Assembly: GCF_000340215.1 (NCBI RefSeq)
Contig: NW_006921536.1
Location: forward strand, 5,818,904-5,882,903
From: Pseudocercospora fijiensis CIRAD86
Taxonomy: Eukaryota > Ascomycota > Dothideomycetes > Mycosphaerellales > Mycosphaerellaceae
Reading direction: 5' to 3'
DNA: 64,000 bases
Below, piece by piece: positions 47,701-59,911 of this stretch. Each line of letters starts with the position of its first letter. Within the stretch, counting starts at the first letter, position 1. Both the position numbers and the translations under genes were made by a program. The notes beneath the pieces were generated by a model. The model ran no database searches. It had not been told where the DNA came from and saw only the letters and a list, made by a program, of their open reading frames with translations.

Positions 47701-50700
47701 TTATTTCCTAGTTATTACTCTCCCTATTCTAGTACCTAATTAGTAGTCGTCGGTTCTACTTTCCGCTCCTTAGCTACCTCGCCCTTTATATAGTATAACT
47801 ATATTCGGGCGTATAGCGGGAGCCGAACGACTTTAATTACTATCTCTCCGCTATTGTTTAGATAGGGCAACTCCTCGTATTTAACTACTCCCGGCGTTAT
47901 AACTAGGGCTTCGACCGCGACGACGAAGTTTTAGAGGCTATTAAGTATAAGATAGAGTTACTCTTTACGCGAGAGACCGCTATCCGAGAAATTGTCTGCT
48001 AGCGTAGTACCCTCTTCGCCTTTACTAGTAACTATATATCGACTAATTAGGCTATCTAGGCCGCCGACGGTAAATCTGTTTAATTTAGGGACGTCGTACT
48101 ACGAGTTATAGACCTAACTACCCTACTCGAGTATTGCTATCGATAGGCGTATAAGATCCTACGGCGCGACCTCCTTTTCGGACTCCCGTATAACTCTATC
48201 CCCCTTACCGACCTTTATAACTACCCCGAAGAAACTACCGTCTACTTTAGCTTCCTCTAGGATAAGCGTAATACTACTATCGTTAACCTAGCTCGGACGT
48301 TCGTTATTAACGCTATCGCTAGTAATCCGGCTCTATTGTATTTATACTTAGAGGCCGGTTTAGATACACTCCGCCTTAGCTCGGTAGTCGGCGTATATAA
48401 GCATTGCGTCTAAGAGTTCCTTTAGCTACTTAGCGTCCTTATATTTATTAGTAGCGGTTAGCCCGCCTACGAACCCGAATTCTTCTCGGCGATATAGCGT
48501 AACACTTAGTCGGTCCGCTCTATTACTATCCGAAATAGATGCGTTATAATTTACCTAACCTATACTAAGCTCCGCTAGAAGCTAAATAACAAATAAAACG
48601 TCCGCTTCCTATTTAAGCTCGGCCGCCTACTTATCGATTACCTTATATATATTTAACTATTTCGCGAGCTCTACTAGTATTAATCTAACCCTAGGTAGGT
48701 ACTTAGTCCTTTCCTCTAGTCTAAGGACAACCTCGTCTAGTCGGATAATACTATAACCCGATACCTTCGTCGATAGACCGTAGCCGCTAGCCTGCCCGCC
48801 TTCGGTATTAGCGAGTAGCGTTACTTCTCCGTCGCTATCGTTAAGAAATTCTTTAGCAAGTTCGTAGGCTTCGATTAATCGGACGTAGACGACGAAAACG
48901 ACGAGGTCGACGATATAGAGGTAGCTATAGCTAGGTAGCGTAACTATAGTCTCTATACTGCTAACATTTTATATACTAACGCTAATCTATTCGCCGCGTC
49001 GTCTAACTTATAGGATAGCTTAATCTAAGGCAGGTACCGCGCGTCTTGTATCTAGTCGAACTTCCTCTAGCTTCCTACCGCTATTGCTCGCTACTAGGGG
49101 ACCTAGCCGTCGCTAGGTAGCTCTATTAGTAACCTCTTAGTACTCGAGAATAGTAGTCTCGCCCCCGTCTTTACCCTCGATAAAGCCCTATAGTACGCGC
49201 GCGAAATTATATAAAACCCGCGGCTATAGTAGAAGAGCGAGAGTTAAGCGACTACTATATAATAGATCCTCTCCCTCGAGGCCCGACTACTCGTCGTCCT
49301 CGGTACTAGCGCCGGTAAGAGTCTCCTCTTTATAGTTCCTTGCTATATAAAAGGTACGCGGACTACCGTACTTATCCTTTCTCTAGTTGCTCTACGAGTT
49401 AATATACTTACCCGACTTAAAGCCGCTAAAGTGTCCTATATAGTATAGTAACTAGGAATAGAGCGCCCCGCTTCCCTTATCCTAGTTAGTACTAAGGCCG
49501 CCTACTCTACCTAATTTATTATATATATACGGCGTCTCGGAGTCTAGAACTAGCTCGATTGTATCTTCGTCGACGAGTACTATTTAACTGTAACCGCGTT
49601 GCCGTACCGCTCTATTTTTCGCTAATTTAGCTATCTCGGGTCGATTAGTACCTAGGTTATCTACCTAACCGCTACTCTACTACTATTAATAGAACCTAAA
49701 TTCCTATAGCGTAACGTTATCGCCTAGCCTATAACAGTACGGCGGAGTACTAATCGCGCTAATATTGCATATCGTGTTTCCTTATACTAGTAGGTATAGT
49801 TACTACTTATAGCTATACGACTTATTAGAAAGTAACCTAGGGCGAGTATATTCGTACCCGGCGATCGCGTCCTAGTATTCGTATATAGTCTCGACTACGC
49901 CGAGTAGCTAGCGAGGGAAATTAATTGCCCGTACTTTACCGCCGCTAGTAGAACTACTAGCGAGAAAGAATAGCTGCTCGACGCCTAGCTTAATAGCACC
50001 GACAATCTATTTCTTATCGCTACTCCTACGCTCGGCGAAGGATTCGACGTACTACGTATCCGGGTTATTGTCTACGTCGGCCTCCTACTCTTACTAATAT
50101 TATTTGTATAATAGTCCGGTCGTACTAGGCGAGATAGAAAGCTAGTACTATCTTACCTCCTACTACTAACCGAACTAACTATACTAGCAACGGTCGACTA
50201 GAGTAAGCTTAGCTTCGATTAATACTCTTACGTAGATAACGTTAGCTATATATAGTAGCGCGAGAGGCAAGCTATATAGCAATATACTCGCGTAGGTAAA
50301 TGTTTGCGTCTAATTATATCTAATTACCTCGATAGTCCCTAATTCCGCTTAACGTATATATCTAACCTAGACGATAGTAACGAGCTCTACTAACGATATA
50401 TATACTAACTAGTACCGCCTCTAACCTAGCCCGAAACGCCGTAGGCTTAGGCGATCCGTCGGCAGACTACCTATTTCTAGTATATCTAGCAAAACGAAGC
50501 TAGTAGTATAATGTAGTTCGACCGCAACCTCGCCGTTATCTAATAACTATATACTATCTGCCGCTTCGTTAATCCCCGCCTCCTTATATACTAATTCTCT
50601 TAATACCTACGCGCTAACTTCGTAGTTACGAAGAAGAGGCAAGCGCTCTAGACTAAGCCGATCGAGAGGTACTATGCCTACTTCTACTACTATTTCCCTT

Positions 50701-51005
50701 TTACTATATACTAGGAATATAGCAAGCAAACACAGAGTTGTTAACGGCTAGACGTTATATAGCTAGTCGCTATCGGCGTGTTCTAGTCGCTATAGATAGG
50801 TCCTACTTAGATCCGGGATAAATTCTAGTACTAATTTAAAACGCTAGAGGAATACCTCTAGTAGATAACTTAGAGTACTATATAGGATAGAAAAAAGGCT
50901 ATCTAAGGTGTTCGTCTCTACGCTATCGCTATCGAGCACGTTCTAGCTAGGAACGTTAAACTAGATCCAGTACCCGCTAATAACTATATAGAGTAGGAAT
51001 TCTAG
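44800..51005 (+). pseudogene. RecQ-type helicase, copy 2, uninterrupted by transposons
   Basis: This is the best reference copy. A coherent frame with RIP-type stops runs from about 44870 (KLTDENAIALKVLRGPNEP) to about 51000, roughly 2,000 codons. The N-terminal half has an Arg- and Lys-rich region, a Cys-containing CRRLSRREG / AYCRKW stretch near 45815-45870, and a FISSGQPAYEPEFFSAIQRN segment near 48450-48510. The helicase core has GTSAGKS at 49302-49322, FVDEYYLT near 49566-49590 (DECH relic), YLTATLLLLIEPKF near 49655-49700, and LGEGFDVLRIRVIVYVG near 50035-50085. QQSGRTRRDRKA follows at about 50107-50142. The combination matches large fungal RecQ helicases of the telomere-linked type. 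That placement is from family knowledge. A nuclear DNA-helicase role is inferred. Confidence 0.8.
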
Positions 51006-51549
51006 ATACTAACTATTTCGCCGGCTAGAAAAAAAAACAATAATATACCGGTTATACTATTTACTTTTCTGTCTAGCGAAATAGTCGGCACGTAGCTATA
51101 TTATCGCTATATTAACTCGGTAGTTAGGCGGGAGTAATAGTCTCTAATCTACTAACGATATTATTATACTAGTATCCTTATTAAATTAATAACGCTATAG
51201 CGTCGCTACGCTCGTATACTATAGTATAAGATGTCTACCGACGTTAGAAGTAGAGTATATAACTAAATAGTTATAGCTAGCATTTACCTATATCGCTAGA
51301 CCGTTTAAGTTAAATACGGATAGAGCGTAGTTAGTCGAGATCTAAAATATAAACTATCTATAAACCGAACTACTATTACTCGATATATTCTACTTTCTCT
51401 ATCCTTACCCTAACTGCCTCCTTGTCGCCTTTCGCCTACGTCGTATATTAACCTACCGACGATAATATACTAATAGTATCGTCGCCCTTCGTTAGAGTAT
51501 TTCCGCCTATAGACTTATTATCTCTACTACTATCTCTACGATCTATTCC

Positions 51550-54500
51550 TCTAGCATCTCTATACTTAGCTACTTTTTATTTATTGTTCGCCCGTATACT
51601 ACCTAGCCGGCCGATAAATCTTCCTCTACGCTCCTCCTCCCGCTTATCCCCTATTTATCGTAGCCTTCGCCTAGTCCGCCTATTCCCTCCCTATTAACCT
51701 CTATTATGCCCTTACTTAATCTACCTATTACTCTCTCGTTAACTTCTATTATACCCTTACCTACTATTATATTACTATCTACTAGTATACTATCTATCTA
51801 ATCGCTAGGCCTATTAACCCGCGCCTATGTCGCTAACTTATCTAGTCGCTATTTCCCTATTTCTATCCTATAATAGTATATTTCCTATATAAATAAAAAC
51901 GCTATATATTCTACGTAATGTAACTATTTCTCCTCCGCCGAGAAGCTCGCCTAGTTATACTATAGAAGTAGTAGCGGTCGCTCGTATAACTATCGTTATA
52001 TTAATATTCTATCGCAATACTCGGCTATATTACTAGTCGCTAGCGCCGGCTCGGTATAACTCGCTAATATTTAGTAGTCGGCTATCTCGGCAGTCTTACT
52101 CGTATCTACGCGACGGCTAGCCGTAGAGAGAAGTTTTAGAATAGCGACGTGCTCGAGTAGTTTAGTAGGCGAAATCGGATAAAGGTAGGATATAGACAAC
52201 CTCTAGAACCGACGTCCTCTTATATCTTTCCTCGCTATATATATTAGACTACCTACCGTATCGCTACTTTGTCTATTATTGTAGCCGATCCTACCTTACG
52301 TCCTACTAGAACTGTACGCAAACTCGATTAAATTTTACCGTACCGCTCGTGCCTACGCGTCCGCCTCTACTTATCGTATACTATTTCTTTTATAATATAC
52401 TATTCGCCTACGTACTCTCTCTAGTATACTCGAATAGCGCGGTTATACTATACTGCATTTCGATCTAGGCGTCGTATTTGAAATCCGCGTATATAAGTTA
52501 GGTTTAATTTAATATCTCCTCGTACGTCGTCGTATATTATCTATCGTAATCTCTTATATTCCCTCTAGCCCTTACTATTACTTAGGGGTCGAGCGCTAAT
52601 ACTATAGCTCTCTCGCCTCGTATTTATACGTACTATCGACGGCAGCTAATAAAGTGCTACTTACCCGGGTTATTTCTTACTACCGGTATCTGCTTTATAC
52701 CTATTATCCTAGCGAGTGCGCTAATATCCCGACCGATCGACGTACTAGCTTAGTTTCTATACTATCGTACTAACTATAGGCCTCCTCTAGTAGTTAGGTT
52801 AGATCTCGCTAGTAGAGGACATACTCGGTTAAGTCGGATTACATCCTATATAACTTAACGTAGGTATACTTGCTAGACAATCTACCGGTTTTTCCCTATC
52901 TCGCGACACCCGTATTAAAATACTAGAACCTGTCGGTAAAGGAGTCGGCTAGATCGAGTATTATTAGACATAAGCTATTTATAGAGATCTTATACGTTAA
53001 CCTGCTTATATATATAGTATAGTCGATACTACGCCGTAGTGCCGCTAAACATCGCTAGCTACGTATAGGAGGTAAATGTATATAGTTATAGTGCTACCCG
53101 AATTTCTATATCTAGCACTTCTATCGTATAAGACTTAGGCGTTATATAACCTAGGGCTAATCTACTAAACGACGATTAGATACGAACCGGTTTGCTAGGC
53201 GGCAAACTATATTGTCTATATTACTTTTGCTAGCTAGTAAAATAGTTAGTACTCTCGCATTGTAATTGCGGTTATAGTAGATGCGTCTACTAGCTATAGG
53301 TCGTAGTATAGCAACGCTACTAAGGCTCGAACCCTAATTGCGCTATCTATCCCTAGATATAGCTCGACTATTATACCTCGCCGACTAGATTTTATTGTAT
53401 ATCGTCTATTAGGACGTCCGGTATACTATCTATGCCGTTATCGTAGCCTTAGCTATCTTAGTCTAGTATATTCTTACTTACCTAGTAGTCTACTATTATC
53501 TAATCCGGCTATTGTCGAGGTAATCCGATATATCCTTACGTTATAATACTAACGGACCCGTATACGGACTTGTTAGGCTATATACTAGTTTATATATAGT
53601 TATTATATACGTAATAAAATACTACGATTAACTCGGTTAGTATTTAGTTCTTAAAACTGTTAATTCGTAATATCGTAGAATAGATAGCGGTTAGTTCGTT
53701 TATCTAGGATATACGTCCGAAATTATAGTATATTTTCGAACGACTATAATTCTCGAAAACTAATTTCTCCCCCGATCGATTAGATAACAACGCCCTAATC
53801 TAACGACATCTTTTATTATTTATCTACCCGAATATAAACCTACTATAACCGAGATAGTCCGAGTAAATTAGTAACCTTACCGCCGCTAAGATTTACCCTA
53901 ATCGTTGCTAACCCTCGGGTCTAGCTTACTTACGTATTACGCTCCGTATACTAACGGCGTTTTCTAGGGCAGGTTTTATAGGTTACCTCCTCCTACTACC
54001 GCATATTATATAGTAAATTATTAATAGTATAATGCTAACTGTTTTGCCGCCTAGCAAACTGCCGGGCTATTGTCTATTTTCCTAGCCGGCAAAACAGTTA
54101 GTACTCTTATATAGTTGCATTTATTATCCTATAGTTTAACGGATTAGGGAAATACGAGGCGGTCTATATTGCTTAACTACTATATCTACTTAGAGACGGT
54201 AGCATATATACATCGAATGCATTACGTATGCTATACTTAGTATAGGCTTATATATACTCTAGCCTATCGATATATTATAGTTACCCCGCCTAGAATAGAT
54301 CTATTGTCTCTAGTATTTTTAAGATACCGCTTTACGTAGCCTCGAGCTATACGGCTACTCCGATGCGTATACTGTCTCGTATTCTCTAGCCTTCCTCCTA
54401 TACTGTACTTACTATTCGATTAGCGTTAGATATCCCGTCTAATAATAAAGGTATATACTCGTCGCGAATATAGTCGATTAAATCTTTATCCCTAAACTTA

Positions 54501-56030
54501 AGTTCTAGGACCTCCTTTACCTCCCCTAATGCTTTATCGAGGTTAGCTATACTATATGCGTCTAGTAGCTTACGGCATGCCGCCTCTAGAACCGGAATTA
54601 CCTTAATAGTAAGATCTACTAAATCCTATTATATAGGTAGCCCTACTACTCGGCGTAGTAATCGGATACTATTTACTATTAATAAGTAGTCTAGGTACTA
54701 TTTCGCCTAGTATAGGATCGCGTCGGGAAAGTACTCCTACTATATGCTCTTAATTAATGTTGTCGTCGTCGTATAGAGTATTAATAGCGGATCGTCTAGA
54801 TACGTATCTAGTAGTATTAACTTTATATACTACGCGGCTAGATAATACCTATTTACGGTCGGGTAGTCTATTCGTATTACCGCTATCGTAACCGCTATCC
54901 TATCGATAATAAAGCCTACTAGACATATACAGTGCCTACTACTATCCGGTTTTACAAATGTATTATCTACGATTAACGTCCTATCGCCCTCGGTATATAG
55001 CTCTAAAAGCTCGGGATAGGCGACAACTAGGTACTTAAACCTATCCTTTACCGTCTCCGGTTATATATAAAAGCCCGCATATCTTAGTATATTTAGTTCT
55101 ATGCCCGCGGTCGAATAGTCCGGCCGTTTGATTTTCTTTATCTCCGGTAGCTACGAGACATCCTCGATAACCTTATCCGCTTATTTTTTATTTAACCCCG
55201 CGTACCGATATACTAACCTAGCTACTACTTTATATACTTCTATCGAACGACCCCGGATATATATTATTATAAACTGCATCCTAATTCGCTAGTACGCCTC
55301 CCGCGTACTATACTACTCTAGGTCTACTCGGTCGCTCTCGCCGTAGTTATAACGCGTATTAGATTAGTCTATTATCTACTTGCCCGGGATCTATTTGTAC
55401 CTCCCCTCGGCCCCTATTATCTCTATAATCCCTCGCTATAGATACGTATCTTCTCTATCTCTACCGTCGCCGTACCGGTACGTTATACGAGTTTGTTAAC
55501 CTAATATATTAATATCGCACTTGCTTTTTATAATGCTAAATCCCCTCCGCTTCGCCTATCTATATATAAACTATTCGGCCGCCTAGAATAACGGGAATTA
55601 ATGCCCGTAGATCCGATCTAGTAGCCTATACGCCTCTATTAGACGCTCGTATTGCGCCCTAGTATTATCTATCCTACTATCCTTACCGCGAACTCGTACT
55701 AGAGTACTAGGCAATTTTATAATTATTAGATGTCGCTAGATAGCGGCGCTCCTCTTACGATATATCTCCCCTAATAACTTCTCTCGCCCTCTTACGCCTC
55801 CGCCTAAGCGCTAACGATCCTATTCGCGAATAGCGTATTCGATATCGAGTAGCGTAAAGTAGTCGTCGGTTATACTCCCTAATAGGAACTACGATAGACT
55901 TATTGTCGCTTCTAGCGCAACTACCCGATTGTCGTATATAACTACTATATAGTATAGACAATCTATACTACTATATCTAATACTTACTCGGCTAAGGGGA
56001 AACTCTATCCCCCCCCCTATAAACGGAATT
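51550..56030 (-). pseudogene. Long minus-strand gene of unknown family, copy 2
   Basis: This is the same gene as in copy 1 but with the better frame. The A tract near 55185 has six A and keeps the frame from GLNKK into ADKVIEDIS. The segment near 55040-55070 reads in frame (ETVKDRFKYLVVAYPELLEL). Further parts are TLIVDNTFVKPDSSRHCICL (near 54940-55000), IRDEYIPLLLDGISNANRIV (near 54400-54470) and LSGGKVTNLLGLSRL (near 53850-53900). The mix of Arg-rich N-terminus and Leu/Ile-rich helical middle gives no clear family. The start would lie near 56030, head-to-head with P1, so the 450-bp gap between them probably holds divergent promoters. Confidence 0.55.
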
Positions 56031-56467
56031 AGCCTTGCTATTAAACTTAAAGACTAGTTATATCCTCTTCCTCTTCTATAGCGCGTAACTTATACCGTAT
56101 CTATATATCTACGCTACTATCCGCCCTAATAGATACATTCTTACCTAAACTACCTATTATAGGAGATTACTATATCCTATATATATATCTATCTCGCGCG
56201 TATAATACTTAGTCGAAGACTCGACCCTCTCTCCTATCTTTATCCTATCTCGCCCGTTTCTATATAGTATATCTCCTATAGCTTATCGTATATATTAACT
56301 AACAATACGGCCGGTACTATTGCGTACTATTGCGCCGACCGCCCTATACCTACTAACGCGCCCTATAATCTCGTAATTAATAATACTAACTATTATTCTA
56401 CCTAGTAAAACAGCTAGTATTGCCTTAGGCACCCGCTACTACGCCTACGTAGCTCGATATCGCCTTT

Positions 56468-56712
56468 ACGTCTACCCTTTACTTAGGCTAAGTTTAACTA
56501 TATATTAGCGTATTTCGGCGGACTTTACTTTACGGTATTAACTAAGGCAGCGAACGAAGCGCAGTCCCGACCTTACTATATAAATTAGCTACGTCGCCTA
56601 GGAGGACTCTTTTATACGCATATTAGTAGAGTAAACCGCTAGTCTACCGGTCTTGCCCCGAGCGCTATTAACGCACTAATATAGGTCTCTTCTCGGCCGC
56701 TAACTCTCTCTA
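56468..56712 (+). promoter_or_regulatory. Module M1, copy 2
   Basis: This is the copy-2 counterpart of 30518-30760, with its TATA box (ACTATATAAATTAGCTACGT) at about 56574-56593 intact. Confidence 0.65.
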
Positions 56713-56759
56713 CTTTATAATCTACTTCTACTACTAGCGACCTATACTCGTCTATCTAT

Positions 56760-57380
56760 TCCTCCGGCCGGTAAACTAGTCTATAGCCCTATATATACAT
56801 CCTACGCTACCGTACTATACTACGCTACGACTACCTACTAAGCTCCCTACTACGTCCGATTATCGCTATAGTAGACTATACCGATAGTGCCGCTATCGCG
56901 CCTTTTGAGGCTAAACTCCGTCGTCTCTATATTAATAAAAACTGCTAGCTATTTTTCTACGCCTACTTAATTAATAAAGAGATCGAATACTACCGCGGTC
57001 GAATGTTAAGCTTCTCTTAGCTCGACCTCGACGGCTATTCCGAAAAGCTCCGCTAACTCCGACTATATAAGCTCGCGATCTTCCTAGTTAGTATCGGCTA
57101 TACTAGATTTTAAAGGGACTATACTCGGTATATTTAGAGATATTAGCCTCGTATACTAGCGATAGAGCCGTAGAAGTTAAGGTCGGAATCGTCTCTATAT
57201 AGCTCCGCTACGATAATTAGCATTTATTTAGTTACTCTATATAGAACTAGGCGTAGGGAAGCCTACGTACGCCCCTAGGTTACCTATTATACTATACTCT
57301 TAACGGCGGATTAATATAGACGCACGTAGTATTATAGACTATGCCGTAGCTTATACTACTATAGTTCTATACTATCTAGC
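56760..57380 (+). pseudogene. P1, copy 2 (no gap)
   Basis: This is the full-length counterpart of the gapped copy-1 gene. The 42 bases absent from copy 1 (56932-56973) read LIKTAS/INKNC-type sequence in frame and connect FEAKLRRLYIN to INKEIEYYRGRMLSFS. No known domain is seen. The frame fades near 57370. Confidence 0.5.
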
Positions 57381-57634
57381 TCTCTATTGCTCTTATCCTT
57401 ATATAACGATTTAATTTATATATCTACTATTTTATCCTTTCCTATACTATACGTACTAATATCTTCCGCAATCGTCGACTATTTTGCTAGCTAGTAAAGT
57501 CTATCGTCCCTATAGCCGCTATAGTTGCCTTATATCCTATCTAGCTATATATATCTACTATTGCCTCCGCCGGTAGAACGGTCGACTATGCCTTAGGTAT
57601 CTATTAGCTCGGTACGCTAGTCGTTACCCGACTT

Positions 57635-57845
57635 TATACCCTTTACTTAGATTAAGTTTAATACTATACTAGCGTGTTTCGGTAGACTTTACCTCTCGGC
57701 CTCGACTAAAGCGGCGAACGAAGCGCAATTCCGACCTCGCTATATAAATTCGCTACGTCGCTTAGGACGACCTTTTTATACGCGCCTTAGTAAAGTAAAC
57801 CGCTAGTCTACCGGTCTTAGCCTAAGCGCCTATACTACGCTAATT
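57635..57845 (+). promoter_or_regulatory. Module M2, copy 2
   Basis: The TATA box CTATATAAATTCGCTACGTC is at about 57740-57759. Other blocks are as in copy 1. Confidence 0.65.
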
Positions 57846-57999
57846 TATATCTCCTTCTACTTCTCGACTTCTCTTCTACCTTACTACCTACTTCTACTAC
57901 TACCTACTCTACTCGCCTAGTAACTTTTCCGCCTAGTAAATTAGTCTATAGTTATACTACTACTATATCTGTATATATACTATAAACTATATACGTCGT

Positions 58000-59500
58000 C
58001 GCCTCCGATTACTACTATAGTAAAGGTCGCTAACGATAATACTATAGATAGTACGCTAGGCCGATCCTACGTAGATTAATAAGCCGTAGCTATCTTCTAT
58101 AATCGCTACTATAAACACTTTAATATTATACGTAATTACTTTATCGACCTAGTCTAATTCGTATCCTAGGCAAGCGCTTGCCCCTATTATACCGCTATAC
58201 GCCGTAAGCTCGTTAGGACCGTATATAATATATCCCGTAGCATTTATTTCTTATTCTGCCCCTACGTACGTCCTCCCTTCGATAGTGCCCTACTATAAGT
58301 TAGCTACGCTATAGACTACTTTACTAGCCGGCAAACAGTTAGCGATATCTATTGCCTTTACTAGCTAGTAAAGCGGTCTATAGTCGACGAAACTATATAC
58401 TATCCGACTAACTAGTATATAGTGCTCGATTATTAGCGAATATATAGGACTCTATCTAGCGGTACCCTAAAGTTACTATATCTATTCCTATACTAGAGTA
58501 TCGCGTCTACTAGCTTATATAACTAGTCGCCCCGTCCTATCGGTTTATAGTAGTCTTATCGCTTATTTATATATATATTATCCTATAGTCTTCTAAAGTT
58601 AGGTTTACCGTCGATATAGACCTATTTGCCTACGATGCGCTCTGTCTACTACTAGGTATATATCGGATCCTATACGTTACCCTAGACTATATATTTATAT
58701 ATTAGAGTACCGTCGCCTATAGATCCTTTAAAGACGATCCGGATATAAAGGCGATTATCTATTACTCTTATAGCTGCGCTCGCCTAGCTATATTATACGT
58801 TACTACTATAACTAATATCTCCGCTATCGCCTAGAAACGCTTATAGAACTAGCCGTCGGCGCCTAGGACTTAGCATCTAGTATACTATCTATATTGTATC
58901 GATCCCGCCTACTATTATCTCGAGCTAGACTTGCTCTACCTACTCTCTACTCGTCTGTTTACGGCTCTTATACTAGAGCGTATCTTTAGTAACGACGAGA
59001 TTAAGCGTATTCGCGGTCGTATCTTTAAACCGCAATCTGCCGAGATATAGTCTATCTAGGCCTAAATAAAGCACTAATTAATATCCTAGAGGGCTCTACT
59101 CGCGCGTCCTAGGCTTTAATATAGTCTCCGCGAGATCGACGTACGAGTTCCTTATCGGCGTACCTTTATTCCTTTTAGTAAATAGACGATGCACTTAGAC
59201 ATTATTAGTCCTATAGTATATTATATCGTATATTACGCGAATAACTATATTTAACTATACTGTCTACGAATTCCTATATATTCTATTCCCTACCTTCGTT
59301 CGACTAACCTGCCTTAATACTCGTCTTACGCTACGTAATACGCTAGCCTACGGCACTTAGCTACCGATAGTGTTACCTACTAGGAAATTATCGCGTCCTT
59401 ATAACGCCTCGCCCTCTATTACTCGCTATTTTTTACTAATACTAACCGCAATCCCGTATAGTAAAATAGACGCGCCTATATTCTATATCTATTAGCCTAG
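58000..59500 (+). pseudogene. P2, copy 2
   Basis: It has the same two-exon structure as 32090-33560, with donor ATAAGT at about 58304 and the palindrome pair at about 58318-58385. The RIP pattern differs from copy 1, so the two copies together allow a better consensus. The family is unknown. Confidence 0.5.
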
Positions 59501-59534
59501 CATACCTTATACTACTTTACTTTACCTTATCTCC

Positions 59535-59765
59535 TGCCCTACTTATATTAAGTTTAATCGTATACTGCCCCGTTTTCGGTAGACTTTACTTCTCGGCTTT
59601 AACTAAGGTAGCGAACGAAATACAATCCCGGCCTGTCTATATAAATTAGCTACGTTGCTCGGGATGACTCTTTTACGTAGCCTTTAGTTAGGTCGACCGC
59701 GTTACTATTTAACGCGTACGCGCCTACGGCCCGTACGTTAGTCTAAGCGCCTACGCGCTATCTAT
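59535..59765 (+). promoter_or_regulatory. Module M3, copy 2
   Basis: The TATA box TCTATATAAATTAGCTACGT is at about 59636-59655. Block order is as in 33640-33870. Confidence 0.65.
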
Positions 59766-59911
59766 TTATATTTCTCTTTCTCCGTATCTTCCCTACTTTT
59801 CTATCTACTACTACTACTACTACTTTAACTACTACTACTACTACTTCTACCGTCCGTCGTTATTTTCTAGCTAGTAAAGCAGTTTATAATCGAATTAGTA
59901 CTACCTAGGCG